64,000 bases of DNA from CAYQLT01 sp964418425 (GCA_964418425.1 CAYQLT010000012.1:5463-69462); one strand, 5' to 3'. Numbered from the stretch's first letter, positions 49,850 to 59,567 are shown. Translations and numbers: made by a program. Notes: generated by a model from the sequence alone, not told the origin.

Positions 49850-50749
49850 ATGGAACTGTGGTTCACGGAGCGCCAGACGCCGTCGGTGGCGTTCAGCTGC
49901 CGGGTCGTGCGAACCCTGGATGTGCGCCGGACGGTGTACCAGGACCTGGCCGTTTTGGAGACGGAGCCATTCGGGCGCATGCTGGTTTTGGACGGCGCCA
50001 TCCAGCTGACCCTGGCGGATGAGTTCATCTATCACGAGATGCTGGCTCACGTGCCCCTGTTTGCCCACGGGCGCGCCCGGCGCGTGCTGGTGGTCGGCGG
50101 CGGGGATGGGGGCACCGTCCGGGAGGTGCTGCGCCACCCCGAGGTTGAGGAAGTGGTGCTCGCGGAGATCGACCCGGAGGTGGTGGAGGCGTGCCGGCGA
50201 CACTTCCCGGAGCTGGCCTCATCCATCGATGACCCGCGCGTGCGACTCTGCCTGGGAGACGGGATCGCCCATGTGGCGGAGCATCCGGGCGAGTACGACG
50301 TGATCCTGGTGGACTCGACCGATCCCGTCGGGCCGGCCGTCGGGCTGTTTTCGGAGAGCTTCTATGCGGGCTGCCGCCGGGCGCTTCGGCCGGGGGGGCT
50401 CATGGCGGCTCAGACCGAGTCTCCCGTCTTTCACGCAGACCTCATCGCCCGGGCGTTCAGCCGGATGCGTGCGGTCTTCCCGGTGACCCGGCTCTACCTG
50501 GCCCCCGTGCCCACTTACCCCGGCGGGTTGTGGAGCTTCACCATCGGCTCCACCGGCCCCGACCCCGCCGATCCGTGGGGGGGCCAGGAACCTCGCGGCC
50601 GCGAGGATGAAGGGGCTGCCGGCCCCAGGGAAGCTTTTCTGGCGACGCGTTACTACACGCCCGAAGTGCACCGGGCGGCCTTCGCGTTGCCGGCGTTCGT
50701 CCAGCAGATCCTGAGCGCGGCTCCCCAGCCCGAGGCGGTTGCCACGTGA
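49850..50749 (+). CDS. speE: Spermidine synthase (polyamine aminopropyltransferase)
   Basis: 299 aa. VVGGGDGGTVREVLRH, LAEIDPEVVEACR, and VDSTDPVGPAVGLFSESFY with the substrate-binding Asp residues identify SpeE. It transfers aminopropyl from decarboxylated SAM to putrescine; no SAM decarboxylase is in the window. AAGGAGG lies about 14 bp before ATG 49850. A 30-residue hydrophilic insertion (PADPWGGQEPRGREDEGAAG) precedes the C-terminal domain. The stop overlaps speB. Confidence 0.93.
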   Translation: MELWFTERQTPSVAFSCRVVRTLDVRRTVYQDLAVLETEPFGRMLVLDGAIQLTLADEFIYHEMLAHVPLFAHGRARRVLVVGGGDGGTVREVLRHPEVEEVVLAEIDPEVVEACRRHFPELASSIDDPRVRLCLGDGIAHVAEHPGEYDVILVDSTDPVGPAVGLFSESFYAGCRRALRPGGLMAAQTESPVFHADLIARAFSRMRAVFPVTRLYLAPVPTYPGGLWSFTIGSTGPDPADPWGGQEPRGREDEGAAGPREAFLATRYYTPEVHRAAFALPAFVQQILSAAPQPEAVAT

Positions 50750-51699
50750 GCGTCCCTGCGGCGCTGGCGGAACTGGGGTTGCCCAGGCCGGGTGGCTTTC
50801 TGGGGGCTACGACCCCGTACCGGCTGGCGCGCCGGGTCATGCTGGGCATTCCCATGGACCACACCACCAGCTTCCGGCCGGGAACCCGGGAGGGGCCGCG
50901 GCGGATCCGAGAGGTCTCGGAGGTTTTGGAGTCTTACAGCCCCCGCTGGGGTGTGGACCTGGAGGCGTGCGGGCTGGCCGACCTGGGCGACCTGCCCCTG
51001 CCGTGGGGGGATGCCGGACGCTGCCTGGAGATGGCCGAGGCGGCGGTGTCGGCGGTGCTGGAGGATGGGCGCTGCCCCGTGGTTCTCGGGGGGGAGCACC
51101 TGCTCACCCTGGCCGCGGTGCGAGCTGCCGCTCGCCGGTTCCCATCATTATGCGTGGTTCAGCTGGATGCCCACCTGGACCTGCGGGACACCTACCTGGG
51201 ATTGCGCCTCTCCCATGCGACGGTGATGCGGCGGGTCAGCGAGATCGTGGGGATCGAGCGGGTCGTTGCCCTGGGGGTGCGCTCCGGAACCCGAGAGGAA
51301 TGGGAGCTTTTCGCGCGCACCCTCTGGCCGCAAGGGGGAGACCTCCTGGCGGGGGTGGAGGCCGTCGGGCGCCTGTTGGGGGGCCGACCCTTTTACCTGA
51401 CGGTGGACATCGACGTGGCGGATCCGGCGTCTGCCCCGGGTACGGGAACTCCCGAACCCGGGGGGCCGAGCGCCTCGGAAGTTCTGGAGGCGGTGGGCCG
51501 GCTGGCAAGCCTGAGCCCGGTGGCTGTGGATCTGGTGGAGGTGTGTCCGGCCCGGGATGTCGCCGACCTGTCCTCCATACTGGGGGCCAAACTGGTGCGG
51601 GAGGCGGTGGCGGCGCTGGAGGCGTGTGCCAGAGGTGAGCGTGCAGCCGACTCCCGGGGGTCGTTCGGGCGGTGGGGTGACGCACCCGGGGAGCGGTGA
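50746..51699 (+). CDS. speB: Agmatinase (arginase/ureohydrolase family)
   Basis: 317 aa. Manganese ligands are in VVLGGEHLL, VVQLDAHLDLRD and LTVDIDVADPASAPGTGTPE, the ureohydrolase set. The order with pyruvoyl ADC and SpeE identifies it as agmatinase, making putrescine plus urea. A C-terminal hydrophilic tail of about 20 residues is extra. GTG 50746 overlaps the speE stop by 4 bp. Confidence 0.92.
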   Translation: MSVPAALAELGLPRPGGFLGATTPYRLARRVMLGIPMDHTTSFRPGTREGPRRIREVSEVLESYSPRWGVDLEACGLADLGDLPLPWGDAGRCLEMAEAAVSAVLEDGRCPVVLGGEHLLTLAAVRAAARRFPSLCVVQLDAHLDLRDTYLGLRLSHATVMRRVSEIVGIERVVALGVRSGTREEWELFARTLWPQGGDLLAGVEAVGRLLGGRPFYLTVDIDVADPASAPGTGTPEPGGPSASEVLEAVGRLASLSPVAVDLVEVCPARDVADLSSILGAKLVREAVAALEACARGERAADSRGSFGRWGDAPGER

Positions 51700-51700
51700 G

Positions 51701-53431
51701 ATGGTGAGTACGCAAAAGGGATCCCATCCCCCGGTCACCAGCGTCTTGGATGTCAAGCGGCGGCTGGGTGAGTGCATCCGGGGTTTCCTGGTGCAGGTGT
51801 CCCAACACGCCGGTCAGGGGCCCTTGCCGGACGAGGTGCTGGAGCGGGCCGGTCAGTTCGATGTGCCGCCCGACCCGGCCCTGGGGGATCTGGCCACCAG
51901 CGTGGCGATGGCGCTGGCCCGGCCGTGGCGGCGTGCGCCTGCGGCCATCGCCCGTGACATCGCCGACCACCTGCGCCACCACTCGCCGGTCCCACTGATA
52001 GACGTCGCGGTGGCGGGCTCGGGTTTCGTCAACGTGCGGCTGGATCCGGGCTGGCTGTACGATGTGGCGGCCGGGCTTGCCAGCAGGGGTCCCCAGGCGG
52101 CGCTGCCGGACGTGGGCGGAGGCCGGCGGGTGCAGGTGGAGTTCGTCAGTGCCAACCCCACAGGGCCGATGAACGTGGTCAACGCCCGGGCCGCGGCGGT
52201 GGGAGATGCCCTGGCCAGGTTGCTCGGGGCGGTGGGGTACCGGGTTACCCGGGAGTATTACGTCAACGACGCGGGACGGCAGGCTCGCCTCTTCGCGCTC
52301 AGCGTGGGGGCCCGCCTGGCCGAGATGCTTGGGGAGCCTGCCGAGCTCCCGCCGGACGCCTACCAGGGGGAGTACGTGAAAGAGCTGGCCGAGGAGCTTC
52401 TGGCCCGCCACCCCGAGCTGTCCCGTATGGCCCCCGAAGAGCGGGCAGCCTTCCTGGAGTCCGAGGCGGTCGAGGGGATGGTTCAGCGCCAGCGCGAAGA
52501 CCTGGAGGCCTTCGGGGTGCGGTTCGACGTCTGGTTTCGGGAGCGCAGCCTCTACGAATCGGGAGCGGTGCATCGCACCCTGGAAGAGCTTGCGCGCCGG
52601 GGCTTCCTCTACGAGGCCGAAGGGGCCCGATGGGTGCGCACCACGGCGTTCGGGGACGACAAGGACCGGGTCGTGGTCAAAAGCGACGGCGAGCTGACCT
52701 ACGTGGCCAGCGATGTGGCGTACCACGTGGACAAGTTCCAGAGGGGCTTCGACCACGTCATCGACATCTGGGGGCCGGACCATCACGGGTACGTGGCTCG
52801 CATCAAAGCGTCGCTCGCGGCACTGGGGCTGGACCCCGGTCGCCTGGAGGTCATCATCCTCCAGCTGGTCACGCTGACGCGCTCGGGCCAAGCCGTGCGC
52901 ATGTCCAAGCGTGCCGGGGAGTTTGTGACCATGCGGGCGCTTCTGGAAGAGGTGGGGCCGGACGCAGCCCGGTATTTCTTTCTATCGCGCAGTCCCACGA
53001 GCCCCTTGGAGTTCGACCTGGATCTGGCCCGCCTCAAGACCATGGAAAACCCCGTCTATTACGTGCAGTACGCGCACGCGCGCATCTGCAGCGTTTTCCG
53101 CCAGGCGGGGAACCAAGAGGTGGAGGCGGCCGGCACGGCCACCCCGCGACAACTGGCCGTGCTCACCGAACCTTTGGAACTCTCTCTGCTACGGGCGCTG
53201 GCCGACTATGCGGAGGCGGTGGTAGAGGCCGCCGGGCGCAGGGAGCCGCATCGGGTGGTGGAGTACCTGTTTCGCCTTGCCTCGGCGTTTCACGGGTTTT
53301 ACAACCAGCACCGGCTGCTGGACCCGGATCCCGGGTTGCGCCGGGCAAGGCTCGGCCTGGCGCTGGCGTGCCGCAACGTCCTGGCCCATGGCCTGGGGCT
53401 TTTGGGCATCACGGCGCCGGAGAGGATGTAG
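51701..53431 (+). CDS. argS: Arginyl-tRNA synthetase
   Basis: 576 aa, slightly long but in family range. The N-terminal add-on domain, EFVSANPTGPM, REYYVNDAGRQ, HVIDIWGPDHHGYV and the KMSKS-like VRMSKRAG, and the anticodon domain (MENPVYYVQYAHARI) are clear. At the HIGH position, normally HVGH/HMGN after ANPTGP, the sequence reads NVVN (GPMNVVNARAAAVGD), so neither histidine is present. Gene context beside arginine-using enzymes. Start ATG 51701 after GGTGAG. Confidence 0.93.
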   Translation: MVSTQKGSHPPVTSVLDVKRRLGECIRGFLVQVSQHAGQGPLPDEVLERAGQFDVPPDPALGDLATSVAMALARPWRRAPAAIARDIADHLRHHSPVPLIDVAVAGSGFVNVRLDPGWLYDVAAGLASRGPQAALPDVGGGRRVQVEFVSANPTGPMNVVNARAAAVGDALARLLGAVGYRVTREYYVNDAGRQARLFALSVGARLAEMLGEPAELPPDAYQGEYVKELAEELLARHPELSRMAPEERAAFLESEAVEGMVQRQREDLEAFGVRFDVWFRERSLYESGAVHRTLEELARRGFLYEAEGARWVRTTAFGDDKDRVVVKSDGELTYVASDVAYHVDKFQRGFDHVIDIWGPDHHGYVARIKASLAALGLDPGRLEVIILQLVTLTRSGQAVRMSKRAGEFVTMRALLEEVGPDAARYFFLSRSPTSPLEFDLDLARLKTMENPVYYVQYAHARICSVFRQAGNQEVEAAGTATPRQLAVLTEPLELSLLRALADYAEAVVEAAGRREPHRVVEYLFRLASAFHGFYNQHRLLDPDPGLRRARLGLALACRNVLAHGLGLLGITAPERM

Positions 53432-53473
53432 CAGGACGGTTGGGGGGCGGCTACGAGAACGCCGGGAGAGTCC

Positions 53474-54253
53474 ATGAGGCGGGCCGGACGGGCCCTGGCA
53501 CGGGGGTTCCGGCTCAGCTATGAGCATGTGGGCATGGTGCTGGTGGGGTCGGCACTGTGGTTCCTGGCGGGCCTGGTGCCTTTAGCCCTGGCGGGGGCTG
53601 TCGCTCTGTCCGCTCCCTCGGTGGCCACCCTGGCGGCGGCAGCGGCCAGCTTCATCGTTCTGACCTCACCGGCCTTTGTGGCTGTGCTGTCGGTTCACAC
53701 TCGACTCCTTCAGGGCGAAGAGGTGGCCGTTTCCCAGTACCTGCGGGCGTTCGGGGCATGGTGGTCCCGCGGCGCGGCCCTCGCCGCGGTGGAGCTTGTG
53801 GCCGTGGTTGTGCTGGTGCTGGACATCCTCTTCTTCCTGCGCTTTGACCACCCGGCCCTGCGGCTGGCGGCCGGGCTTTGGAGCTGGCTTCTGGCCTTCA
53901 CGGCTGCAGTCGGGGCGGTGGCCCCGGCGCTGATGGTGCGTACGGGACGCGGGGTGCGGACGGCTCTCGGCCAGGCGGTGCTGGCCGTTCTCGATAACCC
54001 CGTGGCGACCGGTCTCACCCTGGCAGCCGTGGGGGCCGTCACGATGGTGTACGCGGCGCTGGCCGCGCCGCTTTTGCTTTTGTTTGCGGGCACGGTGGCC
54101 TTCGTCCTGGCGGCCCTGGTAGACGAGTTGCTGCGCCGCTACCAGGCCGCGGCGGCGGCTGCGGGCGAGGCCGGGGGCCAAGCGTCGACGACGGGCGCAG
54201 GTGCCCTTGACGGCGGGCCCGTAGACGGGGGAAAGGCAGGCGAAATGCGGTGA
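53474..54253 (+). CDS. Six-TM membrane protein, DUF624/YesL-like
   Basis: 259 aa with six hydrophobic helices (GMVLVGSALWFLAGLVPLAL, LAAAAASFIVLTSPAFVAVL, and so on). The layout SYEHVGMVLVGSALWFLAGL and the following loops resemble DUF624/YesL proteins. The C-terminus is Ala/Gly-rich and likely cytoplasmic. No function known. It overlaps pyrG by 4 bp, so it is co-transcribed with it. Confidence 0.6.
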   Translation: MRRAGRALARGFRLSYEHVGMVLVGSALWFLAGLVPLALAGAVALSAPSVATLAAAAASFIVLTSPAFVAVLSVHTRLLQGEEVAVSQYLRAFGAWWSRGAALAAVELVAVVVLVLDILFFLRFDHPALRLAAGLWSWLLAFTAAVGAVAPALMVRTGRGVRTALGQAVLAVLDNPVATGLTLAAVGAVTMVYAALAAPLLLLFAGTVAFVLAALVDELLRRYQAAAAAAGEAGGQASTTGAGALDGGPVDGGKAGEMR

Positions 54254-55926
54254 CGGCCGGCGCGCCTTTTTCCAGCACCCGGTTCGTTTTCATCACAGGG
54301 GGCGTGGTGTCAAGCCTTGGCAAGGGCATCACCGCGGCCTCCATCGGGCGGCTGCTGAAGAGCCGGGGGCTGTCGGTGAGCATCGCCAAGCTGGATCCCT
54401 ACATTAACGTTGATCCGGGCACCATGAGCCCGCTGCAGCACGGGGAGGTTTTCGTGACAGACGATGGGGCCGAGACTGACCTGGATCTGGGCCACTACGA
54501 GCGGTTCATCGATACCAACCTTTGCAAGCTCAACAACGTGACAGCGGGGATGATTTACTGGACGGTCATCTCCCGCGAGCGGCGCGGGGATTTCCTCGGG
54601 GGCACCGTGCAGGTGATCCCCCACGTGACCAACGAGATCAAGGAGCGGATCCTGCGGGTTGCCCGGGATACCGGCGTGGATGTCGTCATCGTGGAGGTCG
54701 GCGGGACGGTGGGCGACATCGAGAGCCTGCCGTTTCTGGAGGCCATCCGGCAGCTGCGCAGCGAGCTGGGCCGTGACCGGTGCTTTTACATCCACGTCAC
54801 CCTCGTTCCCTACATCCGGGCGGCCGGCGAGCTGAAGACCAAGCCTACCCAGCACAGCGTCAAGGAGTTGCGCAGCATCGGGATTCAGCCCGACGCCATC
54901 GTGTGCCGCTCGGAGAGGCCCCTGACGCCGGAAATCAAGGCAAAGATCGCTCTTTTCTGCAACGTCGAGCCCGAGGCGGTCATCCCCAACCCCGACTCGG
55001 ACACCATTTACGCCGTGCCGCTCATCTTCGCCCGCGAGGGGCTGGACGACATCCTGGTGCGCCGCCTGGGGCTGCGGGCGGGGCCCCGGGACCTGAGCGA
55101 ATGGGAAGCGATGGTGCATCGGCTTCGCAACCCCTCCCGGTCTGTGACGGTGGCCCTGGTGGGCAAGTACGTGGCGCTGCCGGACGCCTACCTGAGCGTG
55201 GTGGAGGCCCTCACCCACGGGGGTATCGCCAACGACGCCCGGGTCAATATTCTGTGGGTGGATGCCGAACAACTGGAACAGGTGAGAGACCCGGAGGAGC
55301 TCCTCGGCTCCGCCGACGGCATCCTGGTGCCGGGCGGGTTCGGGAGCCGGGGGGTGGAGGGCAAGATACGGGCGGCCCGCTACGCCCGGGAGAGAAAGGT
55401 TCCCTACCTGGGGCTGTGCCTGGGCATGCAGGTGGCGGTGGTGGAGGTGGCCCGCCACGTGTGCGGCCTGGCCGGAGCCAACAGCACCGAGTTCGACCCC
55501 CAGACCTCCCACCCTGTCATCGACATCATGCCCGACCAGCGGGACGTGGCCGACAAGGGGGGGACGATGCGGCTGGGTCAGTATCCGTGCGTGCTGCAGC
55601 CGGGCACCCGTTGCCGGGAGATCTACGGCGTGCCCGAGGTGTATGAACGCCACCGGCACCGCTACGAGGTCAACAACGACTACCGGCAGATTCTGGAGCG
55701 GCACGGGACCATCTGGGCGGGATTGTCGCCAGACGGCCGGCTCGTGGAGATGATGGAACTGGCGGATCACCCCCTGTTCGTGGGCAGCCAGTTCCACCCG
55801 GAGCTGCGGTCGCGGCCCAACCGGCCACACCCGCTGTTCCGGGCCTTCGTGAAGGCAGCCATCGAGCACGCTCAGAAGGCACGCGGCGACGGTCAGCTTG
55901 TGGGGGGGCGGCGCGATTTGCTATAA
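54250..55926 (+). CDS. pyrG: CTP synthase
   Basis: 558 aa. The N-terminal amidoligase domain starts VFITGGVVSSLGKGITAASI and includes LDPYINVDPGTMSPLQHGEV; the C-terminal glutamine amidotransferase has the Cys nucleophile in YLGLCLGMQ and the FHPEL motif. It makes CTP from UTP, ATP and glutamine. The GTG start overlaps the membrane protein gene, and the stop codon lies within a TATAAT that may serve the next gene. Confidence 0.95.
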   Translation: MTAGAPFSSTRFVFITGGVVSSLGKGITAASIGRLLKSRGLSVSIAKLDPYINVDPGTMSPLQHGEVFVTDDGAETDLDLGHYERFIDTNLCKLNNVTAGMIYWTVISRERRGDFLGGTVQVIPHVTNEIKERILRVARDTGVDVVIVEVGGTVGDIESLPFLEAIRQLRSELGRDRCFYIHVTLVPYIRAAGELKTKPTQHSVKELRSIGIQPDAIVCRSERPLTPEIKAKIALFCNVEPEAVIPNPDSDTIYAVPLIFAREGLDDILVRRLGLRAGPRDLSEWEAMVHRLRNPSRSVTVALVGKYVALPDAYLSVVEALTHGGIANDARVNILWVDAEQLEQVRDPEELLGSADGILVPGGFGSRGVEGKIRAARYARERKVPYLGLCLGMQVAVVEVARHVCGLAGANSTEFDPQTSHPVIDIMPDQRDVADKGGTMRLGQYPCVLQPGTRCREIYGVPEVYERHRHRYEVNNDYRQILERHGTIWAGLSPDGRLVEMMELADHPLFVGSQFHPELRSRPNRPHPLFRAFVKAAIEHAQKARGDGQLVGGRRDLL

Positions 55927-55927
55927 T
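55898..55927 (+). promoter_or_regulatory. Promoter at the end of pyrG for the bifunctional nuclease gene
   Basis: TTGTGG (55898-55903), 18-bp spacer, TATAAT (55922-55927); the TAA stop of pyrG lies inside the -10. Transcription from here would give a leader of about 140 nt to the next gene. Confidence 0.55.
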
Positions 55928-56076
55928 GGCCGCAGGGAACGGGCGTCCAGGTGGCGTGCCGGGAGTGCCTGCCGGACGGTTACCTTCGCATGGAAGCCTC
56001 AGCGTGATCCCAAGGCCGAGCTGGGTTGGTCATCAGGTTTCGCTGACCCGCTGTCAGGGATCGAGGGGTGAGCGCC

Positions 56077-56559
56077 ATGCTCCGGATGAAGGTGAAGGTC
56101 GTCGGCATCGACCAAAACACCATGACTCCGGTGGTCGTCATCACGGACGCTGAGGAGAAGGGGTTCATCCCCATCGTCATCGGACCGCCGGAGGCCAATG
56201 CCATTACCCTGGCGCTGGAAGGCTATAAGCCTCCGCGCCCCATCACCCACGACCTGATGAAGAACCTGCTGGACTCCATGGGGGCCAAGGTGGAACGTGT
56301 GGTCATCAGCGAGCTAAGAGACGAGACCTACTACGCACGGATCTACCTGCGCACCCGGGACGGCCAGCTGGATGTGGACGCTCGTCCGAGCGACGCCATC
56401 GCGCTGGCTCTTCGGGCCGACGCCCCCATCTTCATCTCCGAGGAAGTGGCAGCCAAGGCGCTTATCGCCAGCAAGCCCATCGACGATGAGGAGATGGAGG
56501 AGTTCCGCCGCTTCCTGGACAAACTGACGCCGGAAGACTTCGAGAAGCACCTCCACTAG
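56077..56559 (+). CDS. Bifunctional nuclease family protein (BFN, DUF151)
   Basis: About 160 aa. FIPIVIGPPEANAITLALEG, THDLMKNLLDSMGAKVERVV, ARPSDAIALALRADAPIFIS and the acidic C-terminus are conserved DUF151 segments. Family members have been reported to cut RNA and DNA; the in vivo role in bacteria is unclear. ATG 56077 has GAGGGG 8 nt upstream; GTG 56068 is an alternative. It has its own promoter. Confidence 0.83.
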   Translation: MLRMKVKVVGIDQNTMTPVVVITDAEEKGFIPIVIGPPEANAITLALEGYKPPRPITHDLMKNLLDSMGAKVERVVISELRDETYYARIYLRTRDGQLDVDARPSDAIALALRADAPIFISEEVAAKALIASKPIDDEEMEEFRRFLDKLTPEDFEKHLH

Positions 56560-56888
56560 GGTTCTTGTCGGGTTCCTGATTCCGGGTTGACGGCCCCCGC
56601 CGGGCCGGACGGCCAGCGGTCGGGGGCGGGTAAGGGCGGGTGTACGGGTTCGGCGGGCACGCCGCCGGGCCTGACACCCGGCGTGAGCAGTTTTGGGTTC
56701 CGGCCGGACGGGCACAGGCGGACAGCGGCGACAGCACAAGACGGCGGTTCTGCGCGCTCATCTTTCCCCTGGCACGTGGACCGGGACGAGTCTGTGCAAG
56801 TTTGTGCCCGAGCGAGGCGGGACCGGCGTCGTTCGTCCGTTTTCGCCACGCGCCGGGCGATCCTGGGAACGACGGGAGCGATCCACAG
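56560..56888. other. Intergenic region BFN / rho with hairpin
   Basis: About 330 bp. A 7-bp stem CGCCGGG...CCCGGCG (56663-56683) is followed 7 nt later by TTTT (56691-56694), a weak candidate terminator of the BFN gene. The rest looks like the untranslated leader of rho, which could contain autoregulatory Rho-loading sites. No small ORF is convincing. Confidence 0.35.
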
Positions 56889-58157
56889 GTGACCATTGCC
56901 GATCTCCAGGCCAAAAGCAGCGCCGAACTGCACGAGCTGGCCAAGCAGTTGGGCGTAAGCGGCTACACCAAGCTCCGCAAGCAGGAACTGGTGCGGGAGA
57001 TTCTGCGCGCGGAGACGCAGAAAGAGGGCCTGACCCTGGTCGAGGGGATCCTGGAGATCCTGCCGGACGGGTACGGCTTTTTGCGGGTGCAGGGGTATAC
57101 GCCCGGCTCCAGCGATGTATACGTCTCGCCTTCGCAGATCCGCCGCTTCAACCTGCGCACGGGGGACTCGGTGCTGGGCCAGGTTCGGCCGCCTAAGGAG
57201 AGCGAGCGCTACCACGCTCTGCTTAAGGTTGTGGCGGTCAACATGATGGATCCGGAAAAAGCCCTCAACCGGCCTTCCTTCGACGATCTGACGCCGGTCT
57301 ATCCCAACCGCCGGCTGCGCCTGGAAGTCGGTTCCAAGGAGATCGCGATGCGGCTGGTGGACATCATCGCACCGCTGGGAAAGGGGCAGCGCGGCCTGAT
57401 CGTCTCCCCTCCAAAAGCAGGAAAGACCACGGTTCTGAAGAAGATTGCCAACAGCATCAGCGTCAACCACCCTGAGGTGGATCTGATCGTGCTTCTGGTG
57501 GATGAGCGGCCGGAAGAGGTGACCGACATGCAGCGGTCGGTCAACGGGGAGGTGGTCAGCTCCACCTTCGACCTGCCGCCGGAAAACCACGTGCGGGTGG
57601 CTGACCTGGTCCTCGAGCGGGCAAAGCGCCTGGTGGAGCACGGGCGGGACGTGGTGCTGCTCCTTGACAGCCTGACCCGCCTGGCGCGGGCCAACAACCT
57701 GGTGGTTCCGCCCAGCGGCCGCACCCTCTCGGGTGGGGTGGACCCGGCAGCGTTGCACCGGCCCAAGCGCTTCTTCGGTTCCGCCCGCAACATCGAGGAG
57801 GGGGGTAGCCTGACCATTCTGGCCACCGCCCTCATCGACACCGGAAGCCGCATGGATGAGGTCATCTACGAGGAGTTCAAGGGAACCGGCAACATGGAGC
57901 TGCACCTGGACAGGCGGCTGGCGGAGCGCCGGATCTTCCCGGCCATCGACATCTATCGCTCCGGCACCCGCAACGAGGAGCTGCTGCTGAGCGACCGCGA
58001 GCTGGAGATGGTTTACATCCTGCGCAAGGCGCTCAGCTCGCTGGGCACCGCGGAGACAACCGATCTTCTCATCGATCGCCTCTTGCACACCAAGAGCAAC
58101 CAGGAGTTCTGTGACCTGATCATCAAGTCGGCGTTTGCCGAAAACGTTCGGGCCTAG
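56889..58157 (+). CDS. rho: Transcription termination factor Rho
   Basis: 422 aa. The N-terminal helix bundle (SSAELHELAKQLGVSGYTKL) and cold-shock-like RNA-binding part (LEILPDGYGFLRV) precede the helicase core: SPPKAGKTTVLKK (Walker A), VLLVDERPEEVTDM, LLDSLTRLARANN and GGSLTILATALIDTGSRMDE. It forms a hexameric RNA helicase. GTG 56889 gives the expected N-terminus; the frame continues upstream but without protein-like sequence. Confidence 0.94.
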   Translation: MTIADLQAKSSAELHELAKQLGVSGYTKLRKQELVREILRAETQKEGLTLVEGILEILPDGYGFLRVQGYTPGSSDVYVSPSQIRRFNLRTGDSVLGQVRPPKESERYHALLKVVAVNMMDPEKALNRPSFDDLTPVYPNRRLRLEVGSKEIAMRLVDIIAPLGKGQRGLIVSPPKAGKTTVLKKIANSISVNHPEVDLIVLLVDERPEEVTDMQRSVNGEVVSSTFDLPPENHVRVADLVLERAKRLVEHGRDVVLLLDSLTRLARANNLVVPPSGRTLSGGVDPAALHRPKRFFGSARNIEEGGSLTILATALIDTGSRMDEVIYEEFKGTGNMELHLDRRLAERRIFPAIDIYRSGTRNEELLLSDRELEMVYILRKALSSLGTAETTDLLIDRLLHTKSNQEFCDLIIKSAFAENVRA

Positions 58158-58280
58158 CGGCGAGCCTCCGGGCCGGTGGCTTTCATCCCGGCCCGTGCCT
58201 GCGGCGGCCCTTCTCGGGCGACGCCTGTGCCGCCGGCCTGCCGCGGGGCCGTGCACCGCCAGACTGGGGGTACACGGGGG

Positions 58281-59396
58281 GTGATCGGCTTGCCGCCGCC
58301 CACGGCCGGCCAGCCGCCACGGGGTTCATCGGGGCAAGAGACGGCGTCCATCGGGGATGAGACAGCCGCTTCCGACCCGCAACGCCCGATAAGTCATCCC
58401 AGCCCCACCAAAGGTCTGATGGCCATTCTGGTTGTGGCGGCGGCCGTGGCAGGGTGGATGTACGGAGCTCCCCGTCCCCAGGACGAACCGGCGCCGCTGG
58501 CCTCCATGTCCGGATGGAGTCGGGCGGCATGGGGCGGTTCGCCCGTCGCCTTTGAGGGCAGCGACCCGGATGCTGCGGAGGCGGCGCAGACAGGAGGGGA
58601 CCCTGGCGAGGCAGAGCCGCTGCCGGACGGTGAGGTCCTGAATGGGCCGCCGGACGAAGAGGGAGACCTTCAAGACCCGCGCCCGCCACCCATCGTGAGC
58701 CACGAGGTGAGTCCCGGAGAAACCCTCTGGGATATCGCCAGGGCTTACGGAACCGACGTTTCCAGCATCAGCCGTTCCAACCAGCTACGGGGCGACCTGA
58801 TCCGTCCCGGCCAGGTGCTGGTGGTCCCCACCGCGAAAGGCGTCGTCCATTCTGTGAGCCGCGGAGAAACGCTGTGGGATATCGGCCGTCTGTATGGGGT
58901 GTCCGTGGAAACCATTGCTCAGGCGAATCGCCTGCAAGACCCCGGAAGACTCGCTCCCGGAACGCTATTGCTCATCCCCGGCGTGGAAGGCCCTCGCCTG
59001 GAGCGGGTCGTGGTGGGTGGCCGACTCCAGCGGGTCTTTTCGTGGCCTGTTCAAGGGTGGATCTCCTCGGACTACGGTTGGCGATGGGGAAGGTTGCATG
59101 AGGGGATCGACATCGCGGTTCCCACCGGGACACCCGTACGGGCCGCGGCCCCGGGCCGGGTCGTCTTTGCCCGCTGGGGCGGCGGGTACGGCTACTTGGT
59201 GGCCATTGACCATGGGAGCAGGGTGGTCACCCGCTATGCCCACAACTCCCGTCTCGCGGTGCGGGAAGGGCAATGGGTGCGGCGCGGCCAGGTCATCGCC
59301 TACAGCGGTAACACAGGAAACTCCACCGGGCCGCACGTGCACTTCGAGATCCGCTTTCGTGGCCGAGCTGTCGATCCCCGCCCGTACCTGAACTAG
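58281..59396 (+). CDS. Membrane-anchored LysM + M23 metallopeptidase
   Basis: About 371 aa. A single N-terminal helix (GLMAILVVAAAVAGWMYGA) is followed by an acidic linker, two LysM domains (EVSPGETLWDIARAYGTDV and SVSRGETLWDIGRLYGVSV) and an M23 endopeptidase with both zinc motifs, LHEGIDIAVP (H-x3-D) and GPHVHFEIR (HxH). It cleaves peptidoglycan crosslinks or regulates amidases outside the membrane; SpoIIQ-like roles are possible. Start GTG 58281 or TTG 58290. Confidence 0.87.
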   Translation: MIGLPPPTAGQPPRGSSGQETASIGDETAASDPQRPISHPSPTKGLMAILVVAAAVAGWMYGAPRPQDEPAPLASMSGWSRAAWGGSPVAFEGSDPDAAEAAQTGGDPGEAEPLPDGEVLNGPPDEEGDLQDPRPPPIVSHEVSPGETLWDIARAYGTDVSSISRSNQLRGDLIRPGQVLVVPTAKGVVHSVSRGETLWDIGRLYGVSVETIAQANRLQDPGRLAPGTLLLIPGVEGPRLERVVVGGRLQRVFSWPVQGWISSDYGWRWGRLHEGIDIAVPTGTPVRAAAPGRVVFARWGGGYGYLVAIDHGSRVVTRYAHNSRLAVREGQWVRRGQVIAYSGNTGNSTGPHVHFEIRFRGRAVDPRPYLN

Positions 59397-59481
59397 CGCG
59401 TTCCACCGGGGTGCAGGCCGCGCCGGCGCCTGCGATGGGGATCCGGGGCCGAGGTGGCGGTAGCACCCTTTTCGAAGGCGG

Positions 59482-59492
59482 TGTGGTATAAT
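59482..59492 (+). promoter_or_regulatory. Extended -10 promoter of rpmE
   Basis: TGGTATAAT (-10 TATAAT at 59487-59492 with a TGn extension). The -35 is weak. Transcription would begin near 59499, about 70 nt before the rpmE start. Confidence 0.5.
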
Positions 59493-59567
59493 GCCCGCCG
59501 TGCGGCAGCGGAAATGACGCCGAAGATGCCGCTCAACCGAAGCCGCGGCGGACAGGAGCGTCGGGCT

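Noticed and set aside
48061..50028. 655-codon minus-strand frame through fhs, a gap, ndk and the decarboxylase
   Set aside because: It crosses an N gap and opposes four well-supported genes; no recognisable motif.
54310..55869. 519-codon minus-strand frame opposite pyrG
   Set aside because: CTP synthase on the plus strand is unambiguous; the minus translation is His/Gln-rich shadow.
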